From the NCBI GenBank assembly GCA_014529385.2, contig CM043944.1:62522248-62586247 (forward strand): a stretch of DNA of 64,000 nt. Direction: 5' to 3'. The notes under the pieces are model-generated. The model was not told the origin of the DNA, made no database searches, and worked only from the letters and a program-made list of their open reading frames with translations. Source of the DNA: Adiantum capillus-veneris. Taxonomy: Eukaryota > Streptophyta > Polypodiopsida > Polypodiales > Pteridaceae. The position numbers and the translations under genes were made by a program. Positions 23,346 to 35,342 of the stretch are shown one piece after another. Position 1 is the stretch's first letter; each line of letters begins with the position of its first letter.

Positions 23346-26300
23346 ATGTCTGACGGTTTCAGTCAGATTGTTACTGAGAAGATTGAGAAAAATAACTACC
23401 CTGCATGGAAGTTCAGAATAACAAATTTCCTAAAAGGAAAAGGTTATTGGGACTATGTAGAAGGAGACAATGAAAAGGAACCAGAGATTCCCGAGGCAAA
23501 TGCTACAGCAGAACAAAGGAAAGCTTTGAGGGACTGGCAACAAGGCCAGAGCAAAGTGATGTATTGGCTGTCTATGAGCATCACAGATGGCATGATGGGC
23601 TATCTACAGGATGCTGAAACCCCCGCCATTGCATGAAGAAACGTAGGCAGAGTGTTCGAGGTGAACACCAAGGCCAGGAAGCTTCAACTAAAGTCGGAGC
23701 TAAATCAGGTTAAGAGGAACAACCTCTCAATCAATGATTATGCCTTGAAGATCAAGAGTATCATTGAGGCTCTTGGATCTATTAAAGTCTCAGTGGAAGA
23801 CGATGACATTGTTCGTGCATGCTTGGATGGTCTAGGAGATGAGTATGTACATTTTAGGTCTTCCATGAATACAAGAGACGACATCCCCGTGTTCCAAGAT
23901 TTGATTTCTATGCTTATTCTTGAGGAGAAGAACCTTGATACATCTTCTTCTCATGGCAGAAATAATTCTGAACAGGCCTTCTATTCTAACTCCAACAGAG
24001 GTAGAGGTAGAGGTCGTGGTCGAGGCCCAAGGGGTTGCAGGGGCCAATTTCTGGAAGGTCAATCAAATCAAAACAATACAGGTGGCAGGGGAAACCAGTC
24101 TCAAGGCAGGGGGAGTCAAAGAGGTCGTGGTGCAGGATCAAGCAGGCAGCAACATACTCCAGATAGTAGAGAATGTTGGACTTGTGGTGAAGGAGGTCAC
24201 ATGTCACGTGACTGTCCAAAGGGAAAAGCAAGTAGAAAGAGAGAACAGGGCAACTATGCATCTACTAGCAGAGATGCAGATGACAGCAAAAACGAGCGCA
24301 TGTTTGTTATGCAGCATGTAATGAATACAATGACTGCAGAGAATTCCACCCAAGATGATGTTTGGTATGTGGATTCAGGTGCCTCTAATCACATGACGTC
24401 TCGTGGAGAGTGGTTTAGAGATATGCGCAAACCAGATGTGTCAGGCTATGTGCAGACAGGAGATGATACAGCTCACCCCATTGCTCATGTAGGGGACATA
24501 CCTCCAAATACGAAGAGTGGGAAATCAAAGTACTTAGCAGATGTACTTCATGTCCCAAACATTACAAAGAATCTTGTTTCTGTTGGACAAATGGTTGAGC
24601 AGGGTTTGCAGGTTCGCTTCAATCCAAATGGCTGTTATGTAGAAGATTTCCAGAATGGCTGTAAGCTGATCACAGAGGGCAAATGTGTGGGCAGAATGTT
24701 TACGCTGAATGTAGACATGCCTGAGGTAAAAGCTGCATTATTTGCACAGGGCACAGGTGTTGTGGCTGATGTTGACATTTGGCACAAACGCATTGGCCAT
24801 GTAAATGAGCAGAGATTGCGCAGCATGCAATCAAAACAGATTGTAAAAGGTTTGCCCAAATTCAAGGTGGATGGTATGCATAAAGTGTGTGCAGCATGCC
24901 AGTTTGGAAAACAGTCAAAGGGCTCATTTCCACATGAGCGCAATGTATGTAAAAGGCCACTTGAGGTGGTGCACACAGATGTTTGGGGTCCAACCGATAC
25001 TGCAAGTATACATGGTTGCAGGTATTATGTCTCTTTCATTGATGACCATACAAGGAAAGTATGGGTCTACTTCATGCGTAACAAAAGTGAAGTGTTTGGT
25101 CACTTTCAAGACTTCAAAGTCATGATTGAGAAGGAGACAGATATGCAAATCAAGACATTGAGGTCAGATGGAGGGGGAGAGTACTTCTCCAATGATTTTT
25201 CAGATTTTCTGCGAATGCATGGTATACACAGGCAGTTTACATGCAGATATACTCCACAGCAGAATGGGGTCGCAGAAAGGAAAAACAGGCACATTGCAGA
25301 GGTTGCACGTGCATTGATGAATGAGAAGAACATGCCTCATCATTTCTGGGCTGAAGCTGTAAATACAGCTGTGTACATTATGAACAGGACACCTACAGCT
25401 GCGGTGCATGATGTAACAACTGAGGAAAAGTTTACAGGTACAAAGCCTGATTTGGCACACTTGAAAGTGTTTGGCTGCATAGCTTACGTGCATGTACCAG
25501 ATGAGTTGCGTAGGAAATTGGATCCTAAAGCAGAGAAATGTATTCTTGTGGGATATTCCCTTGAACAAAAGGGGTACAGGTGCTACAATCCTACTACACG
25601 AGAATTACGAGTGAGCAGAGATGTAGTCTTTGATGAGATGAGCAGCTGGTATAGTAATGCACATGGCACTATTGGGGCTGATGTAAAAGATGATGTGGTT
25701 GTACAAAATGTGAGGCCACAGTCACAGGTTTTGAGTGGACCACAAGAGTCCTCTTCTCGTGGCTCTGTTGAGAAACCATGGAATGGTAGACTACGTACGC
25801 AGGTTACTCCACCAACAGGTATAGGGAATGTATCATGAAAAGGAAAGGAAAAGGTTGATGAACCTCCCTTTATGGTTGATGTATCATCAGGTTTTTCACA
25901 TGTAGACATGGATTCAGATGGTTCTGAACAAAGTCTTGATGAGGAATTTGGAATTCCGGCTGTCAGGACACCTGGTGTAAGGAAAGTACAAGAAGATGCT
26001 AGAGGGCAAAGGAGTGACCAAGGACCGCGTAGATCTAATAGAGTCAGAAACCCAGTTCAGAAATTGACTTATGATGAGTATCTAGCGCATCACCAAGCCT
26101 ACATGGCTAAGGTGATATAGGATGTGGAGCCCACATGTTTTGAGGATGCAGTTGGAAATGTGCATTGGGATGATGCAATGAATGAAGAGATGGCTGCATT
26201 GGAAGCAAATGACACATGGGAGTTGGTGCCATTGCCAAGTGGCAAGAAAGCTATTGGTTGTAAATGGGTGTATAAAACCAAGCATAAGGCTGATGGTAAC

Positions 26301-27653
26301 ATTGAGCGTCACAAGGCAAGGCTGGTCGCAAAGGGTTATGCACAGACGTATGGCATAGACTATGAGGAGACCTTTGCTCCAGTGGCAAAGATGACGACTG
26401 TGAGAGCTGTCATAGCAGTGGCTGCATCTAGAGGATGTATTATGCATCAAATGGATGTAAAGAATGCCTTCTTGAATGGTGAGTTGCAAGAGGAAGTGTA
26501 TATGGATCAGCCACCTGGTTATGTCGATCCAGGTTACCCAGATTATGTATGCAGACTTGTCAAAGCTTTGTATGGTTTGAAGCAGGGCTCTAGAGCATGG
26601 TATGACAGGATTGCCAAGTATCTTGTCAGTATTGGTTTTAGGAGAGCTCATGCTGATCATTCACTCTATGTACGTGAGAGTGATGTGGGGATTGTGATCA
26701 TTACCATATATGTAGATGACCTTATTATTGTTGGTGACAATGCTATGGAGATTGACCATGTGAAGGGTCTTCTCAAACAGGAGTTTGAAATGAAAGATTT
26801 GGGCGAGTTGTGCTACTTTCTTGGCATTGAGGTGATCAGGACTCCAGAGGGTGTATGGCTGTCACAGAGACAATATGCTTTGGACATGTTGTCAAAGTAT
26901 GGTATGGCTGATTGTAAGCCGATTTCCATTCCCTTGGATGTGAATGCAAAGCTGAGTGCAGAGAAGGGTGATGTTGTTGAGGATGTCAATATGTACAGGA
27001 AGATGGTGGGTAGTCTAATCTACTTGACTATCACAAGGCCAGACTTGAGCTACACAGTAGGCTTGGAGAGTCAGTTCATGCAGCTTCCGAGGAAGCCACA
27101 TTTGGATGGAGTACGACGCACACTTAGGTATGTGCAAGGGACTCTTGACTACGCATTGTTCTATGCAGCAGATGCACCATTAGCATTGTATGGGTATACA
27201 GATGCAGATTGGGCAGGTAGCATTGTTGATAGGAGATCTACGAGTGGCTTCATGTTCTCTTTTGGGAGTGCTGCTGTTACTTGGAGCAGCAAAAAGCAGC
27301 CTACGGTCGCTTTATCGAGCACAGAGGCCGAGTACAGAGGTGCAGCAGTTGCGGCGTGCGAGGTAGCTTGGCTACGCACATTACTTGAGGACTTGGGAGT
27401 GCAGGTGGACCAGCAGATTTTCATTCATTGTGACAACCTCAGCAGCATGCAGTTGGCTAGGAACCCAGTGTTCCATGCTAGGACCAAACACATAGAGATC
27501 CATTACCACTACGTTCGAGAGCGAGTGTTGGCGGGCGACATCGACTTGGTCTACGTCAGCACAGAGGAGCAGATAGAGGATATCTTTACCAAGGCCCTCG
27601 GAGCTGAGAAGCTTCGACGTTTCCGGACTATGCTTGGACTCTGCGACATGTAG
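23346..27653 (+). pseudogene. Copia 1 Gag-Pol polyprotein with three in-frame stops
   Basis: One frame of 1,436 codons encodes the whole Copia polyprotein in the order Gag, protease, integrase, RT, RNase H. Visible motifs are the CCHC knuckle CWTCGEGGHMSRDC (about 24,175), protease WYVDSGASNHMT, integrase HKRIGH...CAACQ with catalytic VHTDVWGP, RSDGGGEY and the following Glu, RT ARLVAKGYAQ, QMDVKNAFLNG and IYVDDLIIVG, and RNase H YTDADWAGS, LSSTEAEY and FTKAL. The start is the ATG of MSDGFSQIVTEKIEKN. Three stops interrupt it without changing frame: TGA 23,634-23,636, TGA 25,836-25,838, TAG 26,118-26,120. Each is one transition away from a sense codon. The copy cannot make a full polyprotein but is little decayed otherwise. 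Confidence 0.93.
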
Positions 27654-27655
27654 AG

Positions 27656-27667
27656 CTCGAGGGGGAG
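27656..27667 (+). promoter_or_regulatory. Copia 1 polypurine tract
   Basis: The purine-rich run TCGAGGGGGAG sits directly before the 3' LTR start TGTTGAG. Confidence 0.85.
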
Positions 27668-27989
27668 TGTTGAGATGTCGAGCTCTACACCTTGAGCTGG
27701 CATCCACTACGGGTCTTGGCCGCTTACGGCATTTACTCATTGGCGCGTTAGGTGACCGACACGGAGGATCTCTGCCAGTGATTCTACAGCTGGACTACAC
27801 TTATAGTGCCAGCCTAGTATGCTTCTAGCGAGTTCACACTTAGTGACCGCATGTACATATGTGCTACTTTTCAGCTTTAGCGCTTAGTCATTTTGTACTC
27901 TCTTTTCTGTGAAGACGAAGAAGAAGCTTTACATCTCTGTGTGCTTTGTGCTTGTCTTGTGTAGCTCTCTTGCATCCTCATTCTTTACA
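27668..27989 (+). repeat. Copia 1 3' LTR
   Basis: 322 bp, TG...CA. It differs from the 5' LTR at scattered single sites, for example CTACAC versus CTACAA near the start. Confidence 0.95.
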
Positions 27990-27992
27990 AAC

Positions 27993-28186
27993 TGTTGGGG
28001 TATAAAGCCCAATGTGGTCGCCCAGGTAAGTGGGCGGGCCGCCAGGTATGTACACATATTCTTTTGTTAAAACCTAATAAGAACTCACTATGCTCTACAC
28101 ATTACAGTAGAGCGAGTTCACCATATCGTCGTGCTCTTCTTCTCGCACTCTCTCTCGCGTCGCACTTCCGCTCGTACTCCTTCAAC
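27993..28186 (+). repeat. Copia 2 5' LTR
   Basis: Begins TGTTGGGGTATAAAGCCC, ends CCTTCAAC. Identical by eye to the copy at 41,710-41,903. Confidence 0.93.
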
Positions 28187-28198
28187 TGGTATCAGAGC
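28187..28198 (+). promoter_or_regulatory. Copia 2 primer-binding site
   Basis: TGGTATCAGAGC directly after the LTR, pairing with initiator-Met tRNA. The leader that follows (28,199-29,282) shows no convincing gene. Confidence 0.95.
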
Positions 28199-29282
28199 TC
28201 AGATCGAGGCTCGGGGCAGCACTGTAGGAGGCTAGAGTCACCAGCTCAGATTGGAGTGAAATTCGACAGGCGAAGACACAACCCCAAATCCTGTGGGTGA
28301 GCGCGAAGGGCTCGGTGTGCTCAGAATTTCATTCTGAGGTCATCTCGGCCACCGTTCGGCTTCGACAAAGGTCTGCGCAGGCCATTTTCGACTACGTGGT
28401 CTCGGTGGGTGCAGATCCGACTCTGCAAATTTGGGGTTTTTGGCCTACGACTGCATGTGCTGAGGATATCGACACTCCTAGAGTGTTGATTTGTGACTGT
28501 CTACACATCGAAGGACGGCTCAAAGTTCTTGGAGGCGTCACATACGACACGGGCGCATCTACACACAGACTGTAGGCGACATCCACTAGTTCATCAGGTA
28601 GCTTGTGTTTGCTGCTTGATATTCCAGATTTCATCCTGACATTGCAGGTACTTCCACATGGGATGTATTGTCAGAGATGATGTATGTTTGTTGAGGGTTT
28701 GCTGGCTGTGAGTCACGCAGCAAACAACCGCCGCAGCGGTTACAGCATATAGTGGGAAATTTGTGGATGTATGACTTTGTGGGAAGTCTATATACTGTCA
28801 GATTTACTGCAGCCTTTGTTGAGGGTCGAGTGAGGTTTTATTGAGCTGGGGGATTCTCGAATGTTGAGATCCTTTCGGTGATACAGGTCTTGGAGCGATC
28901 CCTCGAGCACCCTTAGATAGGCAGCTATGATGTATTGACTGTGAGTTAGACAATTGGGATTGCATCTTTGCTTTACTGCCGTTGAGGCATTGTCACAGTC
29001 TATGCTTGCAGGACAGTGACAGGACAGTGAGAGACAGTACAGGTGCAGGACAGGGTTACCCGCAGCTTACAGTGTCAGAGAGACAATGTTTTATTGAGCT
29101 GTTTTTTGGTCTGTTTTTTGAGTACACCAGAGCCATTTTACAAAGGAGACTCTGCCGAAATTTATGCAGAATCTGAAGCTTTCTTGGTTCATTTGACAGG
29201 TTGATATTGGTTTAGAGGTCAGTTTACAGGGGAAACTCTGCCAAATTTTTCCCAGAAAAGTAAACTACTGTGAAGCGTAGCT

Positions 29283-32200
29283 ATGGCTGGATCACAAGAC
29301 ACTGCTCTTTACAATATCAAGAAGCTGGATGGAACCAATTTCCCATTGTGGAAGCAGCAGATTTGGCACATGTTGGTACAAAAGAAGCAGATAAAACCTA
29401 TAAAGCTCAAGGGGATAAAACCAGAAGATATGGACGAAGATGAATGGAGCGAAATGGATGAATTGGCACTTTCTACCATTATGCTGACTTTGGCAGAAAG
29501 CGTTTACTTCAATGTAGCAGACGAGATGTCGGCTTATCAAGCATGGTTAAAGCTCAGTGATCTTTATGAGAAGCAGAGTGCAGCTTCACAGGTGTACTGG
29601 CTTAAGAAGCTTGTTGACTTGAAGATGAAAGAAGGGACACCTATGTCCAATCATCTGAATGAATTCAACACCATCTACAGTCAGTTGTCAGCTCAAGGTG
29701 TCAAGTTTGATGAACCTGTTAGCACTATGTTCCTGTTGATCACATTGCCGGAAAGTTGGGACACTTTTCGCACAACTTTGAGTAATTCTGCACCTCCAGA
29801 TGGTTTGAACATAGCAGGTGTAGAAGGAAGTTTGCTTACTGAAGAAACCAATAGAAAGACAATGGACAAAGGCAAAGGAACAGCCTTAGTTGTCAGGGGA
29901 AGGACCAAAAAAAAGTACAAAGGTGGAAAGAGGAATCGGTCTTGTAGCAAGTCCCGCAGTGCTAAAGGCAAGAGTGACATAGAATGCTACCATTGTGGCA
30001 ATAAGGGTCACATGAAAAGAGAATGCAGAGAATGGAAAGCAGAAAAAGGCAAAGAGAAAGTTGAAGACCATGGTGAGAAGAACAAGTCCTCATTGAAGAT
30101 TCAATAAATAAATGTGACAAACACTGTTGCAGAGGATGACAGTCTAGTGTCAGGAGACATCTACTTCTTGAAGAATACAATGGACTCAGCTCTTCTTACA
30201 ACATCTGATGGAAATGCACTGAGTGACTGGATTATAGACTCAGGGGCATCACTTCATGTGTCTCCAAACAAGGAGTGGTTTACCTCTTATGTGACCACTA
30301 AAGATCATGTTCGGCTAGGCAATGGGCAGACATGTGAGATCTTAGGTGTTGGAGATGTTCAATTGAAGTTTCAGAATGGCTCTTCTTTCACGCTGAAGAA
30401 TGTGAGACATGTTCCCGCAATTACAAAGAGCTTGATTAGCACAGGTTTACTTGATGATGCTGGCTATGTCACCACTTTTGGACAGAACATGTGGAAGATA
30501 TCCAAGGGTTCTATGACAGTAGCACATGGAGTAAGGTCTGGAGGACTTTACATGATTTATGTATCAAATGTCTCTAAAAATGTAATCAATGTAACCGAGC
30601 AGCCGAACGTTTCTTTCTGGCATAGCCGGTTAGGACATATGTCCAAGAAGGGAATGGAAATCTTGTCTCGTTCTGGTTATTTACTTGGCTTTTCATTTAA
30701 TGATTTTGAATTCTGTGAACATTGTCTGTATGGTAAGCAAACATAGCAGCCACATAAGCATAGAAGCAGTAGAAGAGATACACAGTTGGCACTTGTTCAT
30801 AGTGATTTGTGTGGACCTATGCCTAACCTATCTCTAGGGGGAGCTTCTTACTTTATGACATTTATAGATGATTACTCGAGGAAAGTATGGGTTTACTTTC
30901 TCAAGCACAAGGATGAAGCGTTTAGTGTTTTCAAAACGTTTGTGACACTTGTGGAGAATCAGAGTGGCAAGAAGCTTAAATGCTTACGCACTGACAATGG
31001 TGGAGAGTATGTTTCAAAGGCCTTTCAGGACTTTTGTGAGTCAAAAGGTATAAAACGTGAACTTACTGCTCCTTACAATCCTCCTCAAAATGGTGTTGCT
31101 GAGAGGATGAATAGGACCATACAAGAGAAGGTCAGAAGTATGTTGTCTAATGCACAGCTGCCAAATGGGTTTTGGGCCGAAGCTGTATCAACAGCTGTTT
31201 ATCTTGTAAATAGATCTCCTAGCAAGGTTTTGCAGAAGGATTCAGTGCCAGAGATGGTATGGTCAGGCAAAATGCCCTCATACAAGCATCTCAGAGTCTT
31301 TGGCTGTGAGGCATATACTCACGTTCCAAAGGAATCTAGGAACAAACTTGAGCCAAAGAGTAGAAAGTGCATCTTTCTAGGCTATCGTAATTCTGGTGAG
31401 ATGGGGTACAGACTTTGGGATCCCGAATCCAGAAAGGTTGTCCGTAGCAATGATGTTCACTTTAATGAATTCAAATATCATTCTAAGCCGGAGAGGGTTG
31501 AGGAGATTAGAAGAGTTGTCTTCCAAGAAGATGGACATGCACGGGCAAGACAAAATGTCAGGGCTCAAGAGGAGCAAGGACATAATAGATTGGAACCACG
31601 GGTTGTGGCTGAGCCTGAGCCACCTATTGTGCGTAGATTTGGACGTGTCACGCGACCTCTTGATAGGTTTGTTCCATCTATGAACTATGTCATGTTGACT
31701 GATTGCAATGAGCCTTCATGTTACAAGGAAGCAGTGCAAATGAAGGACTCTGGGAATTGGCAATTGGCCATGCAGTCAGAGATGACAGCTCTGCATAAAA
31801 ACAAGACATGGACGCTAGTTAAATTACCAGAGGGCAAAAAGGCTCTACCTTGTAAATGGGTTTACAGGTATAAGATCACCGCTCATGATAGTCAGCCAAA
31901 GTACAAAGCAAGGCTTGTTGCCAAGGGCTTTAAGTAAGAACAAGGCATTGACTTTGATGAAGTCTTATCTCTGGTGGTCAAGATGACTACATTGAGATGC
32001 TTTCTTGCATTGGTTGCCATATTAGATTTGGTGTTGCACCAAATGGATGTCAAGACAGCGTTCTTGGATGGTGATTTAGATGTGGAAATTTACATGCAGC
32101 AGCCAGAAGGGTTTGTTGAGAAAGGCAAGGAAGATTGGGTATGCTAGTTGTTAAAGAGTCTTTATGGCTTAAAACAATCACCGAGGGCATGGTACCATAA

Positions 32201-33136
32201 ATTCCACAAGTTTATGCTTTCTCAAGGCTATAAACGTAGTGAGTTCGATCACTCTCTATTTACAAAGAAGGCTAAGGATGGTAGTTGGCTGATCCTTATT
32301 TTGTATGTGGATGACATGTTGATTGTTGGCAAGAACTTGGAGGAAATTTCAGCTTTGAAGTCAAAGATGGCAAAATCGTTTGACATGAAAGACATGGGTG
32401 AGGCAAGTCATATACTTGGTATGCGCATTGAGAGAGACAGATCAAAGAAGTTGATTTGGTTATCTTAAACAGAGTATATTGACAAGGTTTTGCAACGTTT
32501 CAATATGGAGAAGGGAAAGGCATTGAGTGTTCCATTGCCACCATATGTGAAACTTAGCAAACAAGATTGTCATGTGTCTGAGGAAGAACAGGCTGAAATG
32601 GATAAGATTCCATATGCGTCTGCAGTGGGTAGTTTGATGTATGCAATGATTGCTACTCGCCCAGACATTGCATTTGCAGTGGGAGTTGTAAGTCGATACA
32701 TGTCAAACCCAGGAAAGAAACATTGGGAGGCAGTGAAAGGAATATTGAGATACTTGAAAGCTACAAAGAGTATGCGTATATGCTATGGGAGTCAAGAGCT
32801 AAGTGTAAAGGGTTTTACAGACTCAAATTATGCAGGTGACTTAGACAACCGAATGTCTATGTCAGGGTATGTCTTTACATTGGCTGGTGGAGCAGTATCA
32901 TGGCATTCTAGATTACAAGATTGTGTTACTCAGTCTACTACAGAGGCTGAATATGTTGCACATCAGAGGCATGCAAAGAATCAATTTGGCTTAATCGACT
33001 AGTAACAGATTTGGGAATCAAAGAAGAGATGCCTGTGTTATATTGTGATAGTCAAAGTGCTATACAATTGGCTCGCAATCTAGTTTATCACTCAAAGACA
33101 AAGCATGTGGATGTGAAGTATCATTTCATCAGGGAA
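29283..33136 (+). pseudogene. Copia 2 Gag-Pol polyprotein, decayed, 5' part up to the CACTA insertion
   Basis: The frame starts at MAGSQDTALYNIKKLDG. Gag has the CCHC knuckle CYHCGNKGHMKREC, followed by protease WIIDSGASLHVS, integrase [76 protein letters not shown] and RNase H FTDSNYAGD, TEAEYVA. Same-frame stops: TAA 30,105, TAG 30,744, TAA 31,935, TAG 32,145, TAA 32,466. A one-base deletion near 32,960 shifts RNase H into another frame (33,011 on). The end of RNase H resumes beyond the transposon at 41,492 (MLEDKQLQLVKVHTTENPAN) and stops at 41,618-41,620. Not functional. Confidence 0.9.
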
Positions 33137-33400
33137 CACTACAAGAGGTTGTGTGCTCTTGTGACACTGTTAGCGACGGAAATACACTGGGTTTTTATAA
33201 CCCCCGGCGTCGCTAAAACCGTCGCTACGAGAGCGTCGCTATATGCGTCGCTATAACCGTCGCTATGACCGTCGCTATAAGTGTCGCTATATAGAAACGC
33301 TCATAGCGACACTCATAGCGACGGTTATAGCGACGTTTACACAGAAGACTATAGCGACGCTCATAGCGACGCTACAGAGCCATAAATAGCGACGCCCGAG
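33137..33400. repeat. CACTA left terminus and subterminal repeat array
   Basis: After the terminal repeat, 14 copies of GTCGCTA or its complement TAGCGAC lie between about 33,168 and 33,395, first mostly in one orientation, then in the other. Part of 33,240-33,340 can fold on itself. In CACTA elements such motifs bind the TNPA-type protein during transposition; here that is inferred. Confidence 0.9.
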
Positions 33401-33540
33401 AGAATTTTTTTTTGGTGACAGGACATTGAATGCCCTGCCACCCATCAACCATATTGTACTTCATTCACTTTTTAAAAAAAGTGCAAGGGTAGATAATAGA
33501 CCCAAAATAGTCACCCACAAGACGCATTGTTTGCAAAATT

Positions 33541-33661
33541 GACAATTGTACACATCATAGGCAAAATGAATTGATTGGCAAATGTAATAATGACAATTGT
33601 ACAACATCATAGGCATAAAGAATTGATTGGCAAAAGGAACTGCGGTGACAAATGTAATAAT
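33541..33661. repeat. Short tandem duplication between CACTA terminus and gene
   Basis: GACAATTGTACA(A)CATCATAGGCA.A and GAATTGATTGGCAAA recur in two adjacent units of about 50-70 bp. Confidence 0.7.
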
Positions 33662-33760
33662 ATACATGGTTCAAAAAGACGTATAAAATCCGTCTCATGA
33701 TACATAATCTATGAGAAACCCTAAACTAATGCTATCTATCTACGGCTAAACTGACGTCGT

Positions 33761-35070
33761 CTAGTCAGACGTCTCATCGCGTCCAAGCGGCGTATCTGTC
33801 GGATTCTGCAAAAAAAGACAATAAGACAGCTTTCAGTAAGTATAAACATATAACGACATTTATAAAAGAATACAAAAAATAGAAAAGAGTAAACCCTAAT
33901 ACTAACCATGCCGCCGCGAGAATTGAGAACGTCCATCAGGGCGTTTAAGCCCTTCCTGCCTGCGTACTCGCGCTCGTACGGTGTGGGATCACGTCCTGTC
34001 ATCGACCACTGTCAAAACATACAAAGATTTCATTATGTTAGAATTAAAAAACTCATAAACCCTAAACTATCGAACATAAAGAGCAATGCGAAAACACTTA
34101 CAAAATCGGCCTCAAATGATGCCCATCCACCGCTCCCTAAGTGGTGCGAGCTCCCTGCCTCTACTCGCGCTCTGGCTGCATCCTTTTGTTGCTTCCACTT
34201 GTTGGGATTCTCGTGCGCTGCTTTCTTCGCATTCTTTCAATCTTCTTTGGCCAGCCAATCTGGCCTGTTCCACCCATTCTTGATTGCTTTTTGCACTTCG
34301 GAACGCTTGTGTTTGCAGTATTCGCGCATTCGAATCTTCATCAGGTCTTCATTGAAGCGCTGATCCCGTGTTGGAACGGGAAACTCATCATGAAGTATGC
34401 TGATGACTCTGTTTTTTAAATCACTTGGTACTTCACTCCATTTGTTTAGTATGTAGTGTCTAAACAGCTGAGAGCAAAGACCACGCATGCGCGAGATCAC
34501 CTTCTTGCCATCATCATCCATGATGATGACGCCGATGAAGTCGACGGAGTAAGGCAAGCTCTCTGGCCGGTGACGCGTGAACCTGGGTGTCCCGGCAGGG
34601 GTCTCTAGCGGCGTGTCGATGGGGGTACGGATGTCAGGTGTCTCCACCGGCGTCTGGGCCCCGAAGCGAGGAGTGTCGAGTGGGGTGGCTCCTGGCGGAG
34701 TAGGTAGAGGTGTGTAGCTGCTAGGAACAGTCAGCCGTGCAAAACCTGGCGTAGATGGCGATGCTGTGGCTGGTGTGGGGGTGGGCAAAGAAGGGGAGGG
34801 TAAAGAGCCTCGTCGAACACGAGGCGGTGTGGAGGCATCGGTGGCGGAATCCCCACAACAACCGCCACCGCCACCACTAGAGCGCCGGTGTCTAGACGAG
34901 TGTGAAGCTCGTCTCGTTGATGCCGAAGCTTTGGAGCGCGCCGAATGCTCCGAAAGAGAGGGAGATGCGGATGGAGTAGGAACGCGCGATGATGCACCAG
35001 AGCGATGACGCTCCACGTACCACTGTCTCTGCTGCGGTGACAAAGAAGAAAGAAACTCCTCATCATCCAT
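33761..35070 (-). pseudogene. CACTA second gene (TNPA-like, Transposase_24 type)
   Basis: Three exons with GT-AG introns fit one frame: 35,070-34,102, 34,008-33,907 and 33,805-33,761 (introns 34,009-34,101 and 33,806-33,906). The N-terminus (MDDEEFLSSLSPQQRQWYVE) is followed by a Ser/Thr/Pro-rich stretch with TPLETPAGTPRF-type repeats and a Gly run. The C-terminal part (ILNKWSEVPSDLKNRVI, MREYCKHKRSEVQKA, GRDPTPYEREYAG) matches the plant transposase family found in CACTA elements, thought to bind subterminal repeats. An in-frame TGA at 34,237-34,239 (Trp expected) breaks exon 1. A splice-acceptor-like GCAG just before the ATG leaves open an upstream exon. Confidence 0.8.
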
Positions 35071-35342
35071 ACCTGCATTAAACACACGAATATTTAAACT
35101 TAATATTGAATGAATAGAGTAGACAATGACGCAAAGACCATTAAATACAATGACGTAATGACGCATATAAATACAATGACGCAATGAATTGAGTGATAGA
35201 AGAGGCAAGTCAAAAACTCAGAATTTTCAATCAAAAGATGTGAGCGCGAGTAGAAAAGAGCGTTATACACCATGGAAGGTACTTAGAGAGCTAGAGCTTT
35301 TACAACACGGAGCAAAATTGTTCAAATACAATATTTGTGGCT

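Larger units (their letters stand above)
22709..27989 (+). mobile_element. Copia 1: full-length Ty1/Copia retrotransposon
   Basis: A 5,281-bp element with two 322-bp LTRs (TGTTGAGATG...TTTACA), initiator-Met primer-binding site, one polyprotein frame and a polypurine tract. The LTRs differ at roughly eight positions by eye (about 97-98% identity). The flanks (CTTCA left, AACTG right) do not form a target duplication. On the right it abuts Copia 2 with only three bases between. A solo LTR of the same family lies at 35,504-35,825. Confidence 0.93.

Noticed and set aside
23346-27653. Stop codon reassignment or RNA editing to explain the in-frame stops
   Set aside because: Other genes in the window use TAA, TAG and TGA as normal ends, and mutation of silenced elements explains the pattern.
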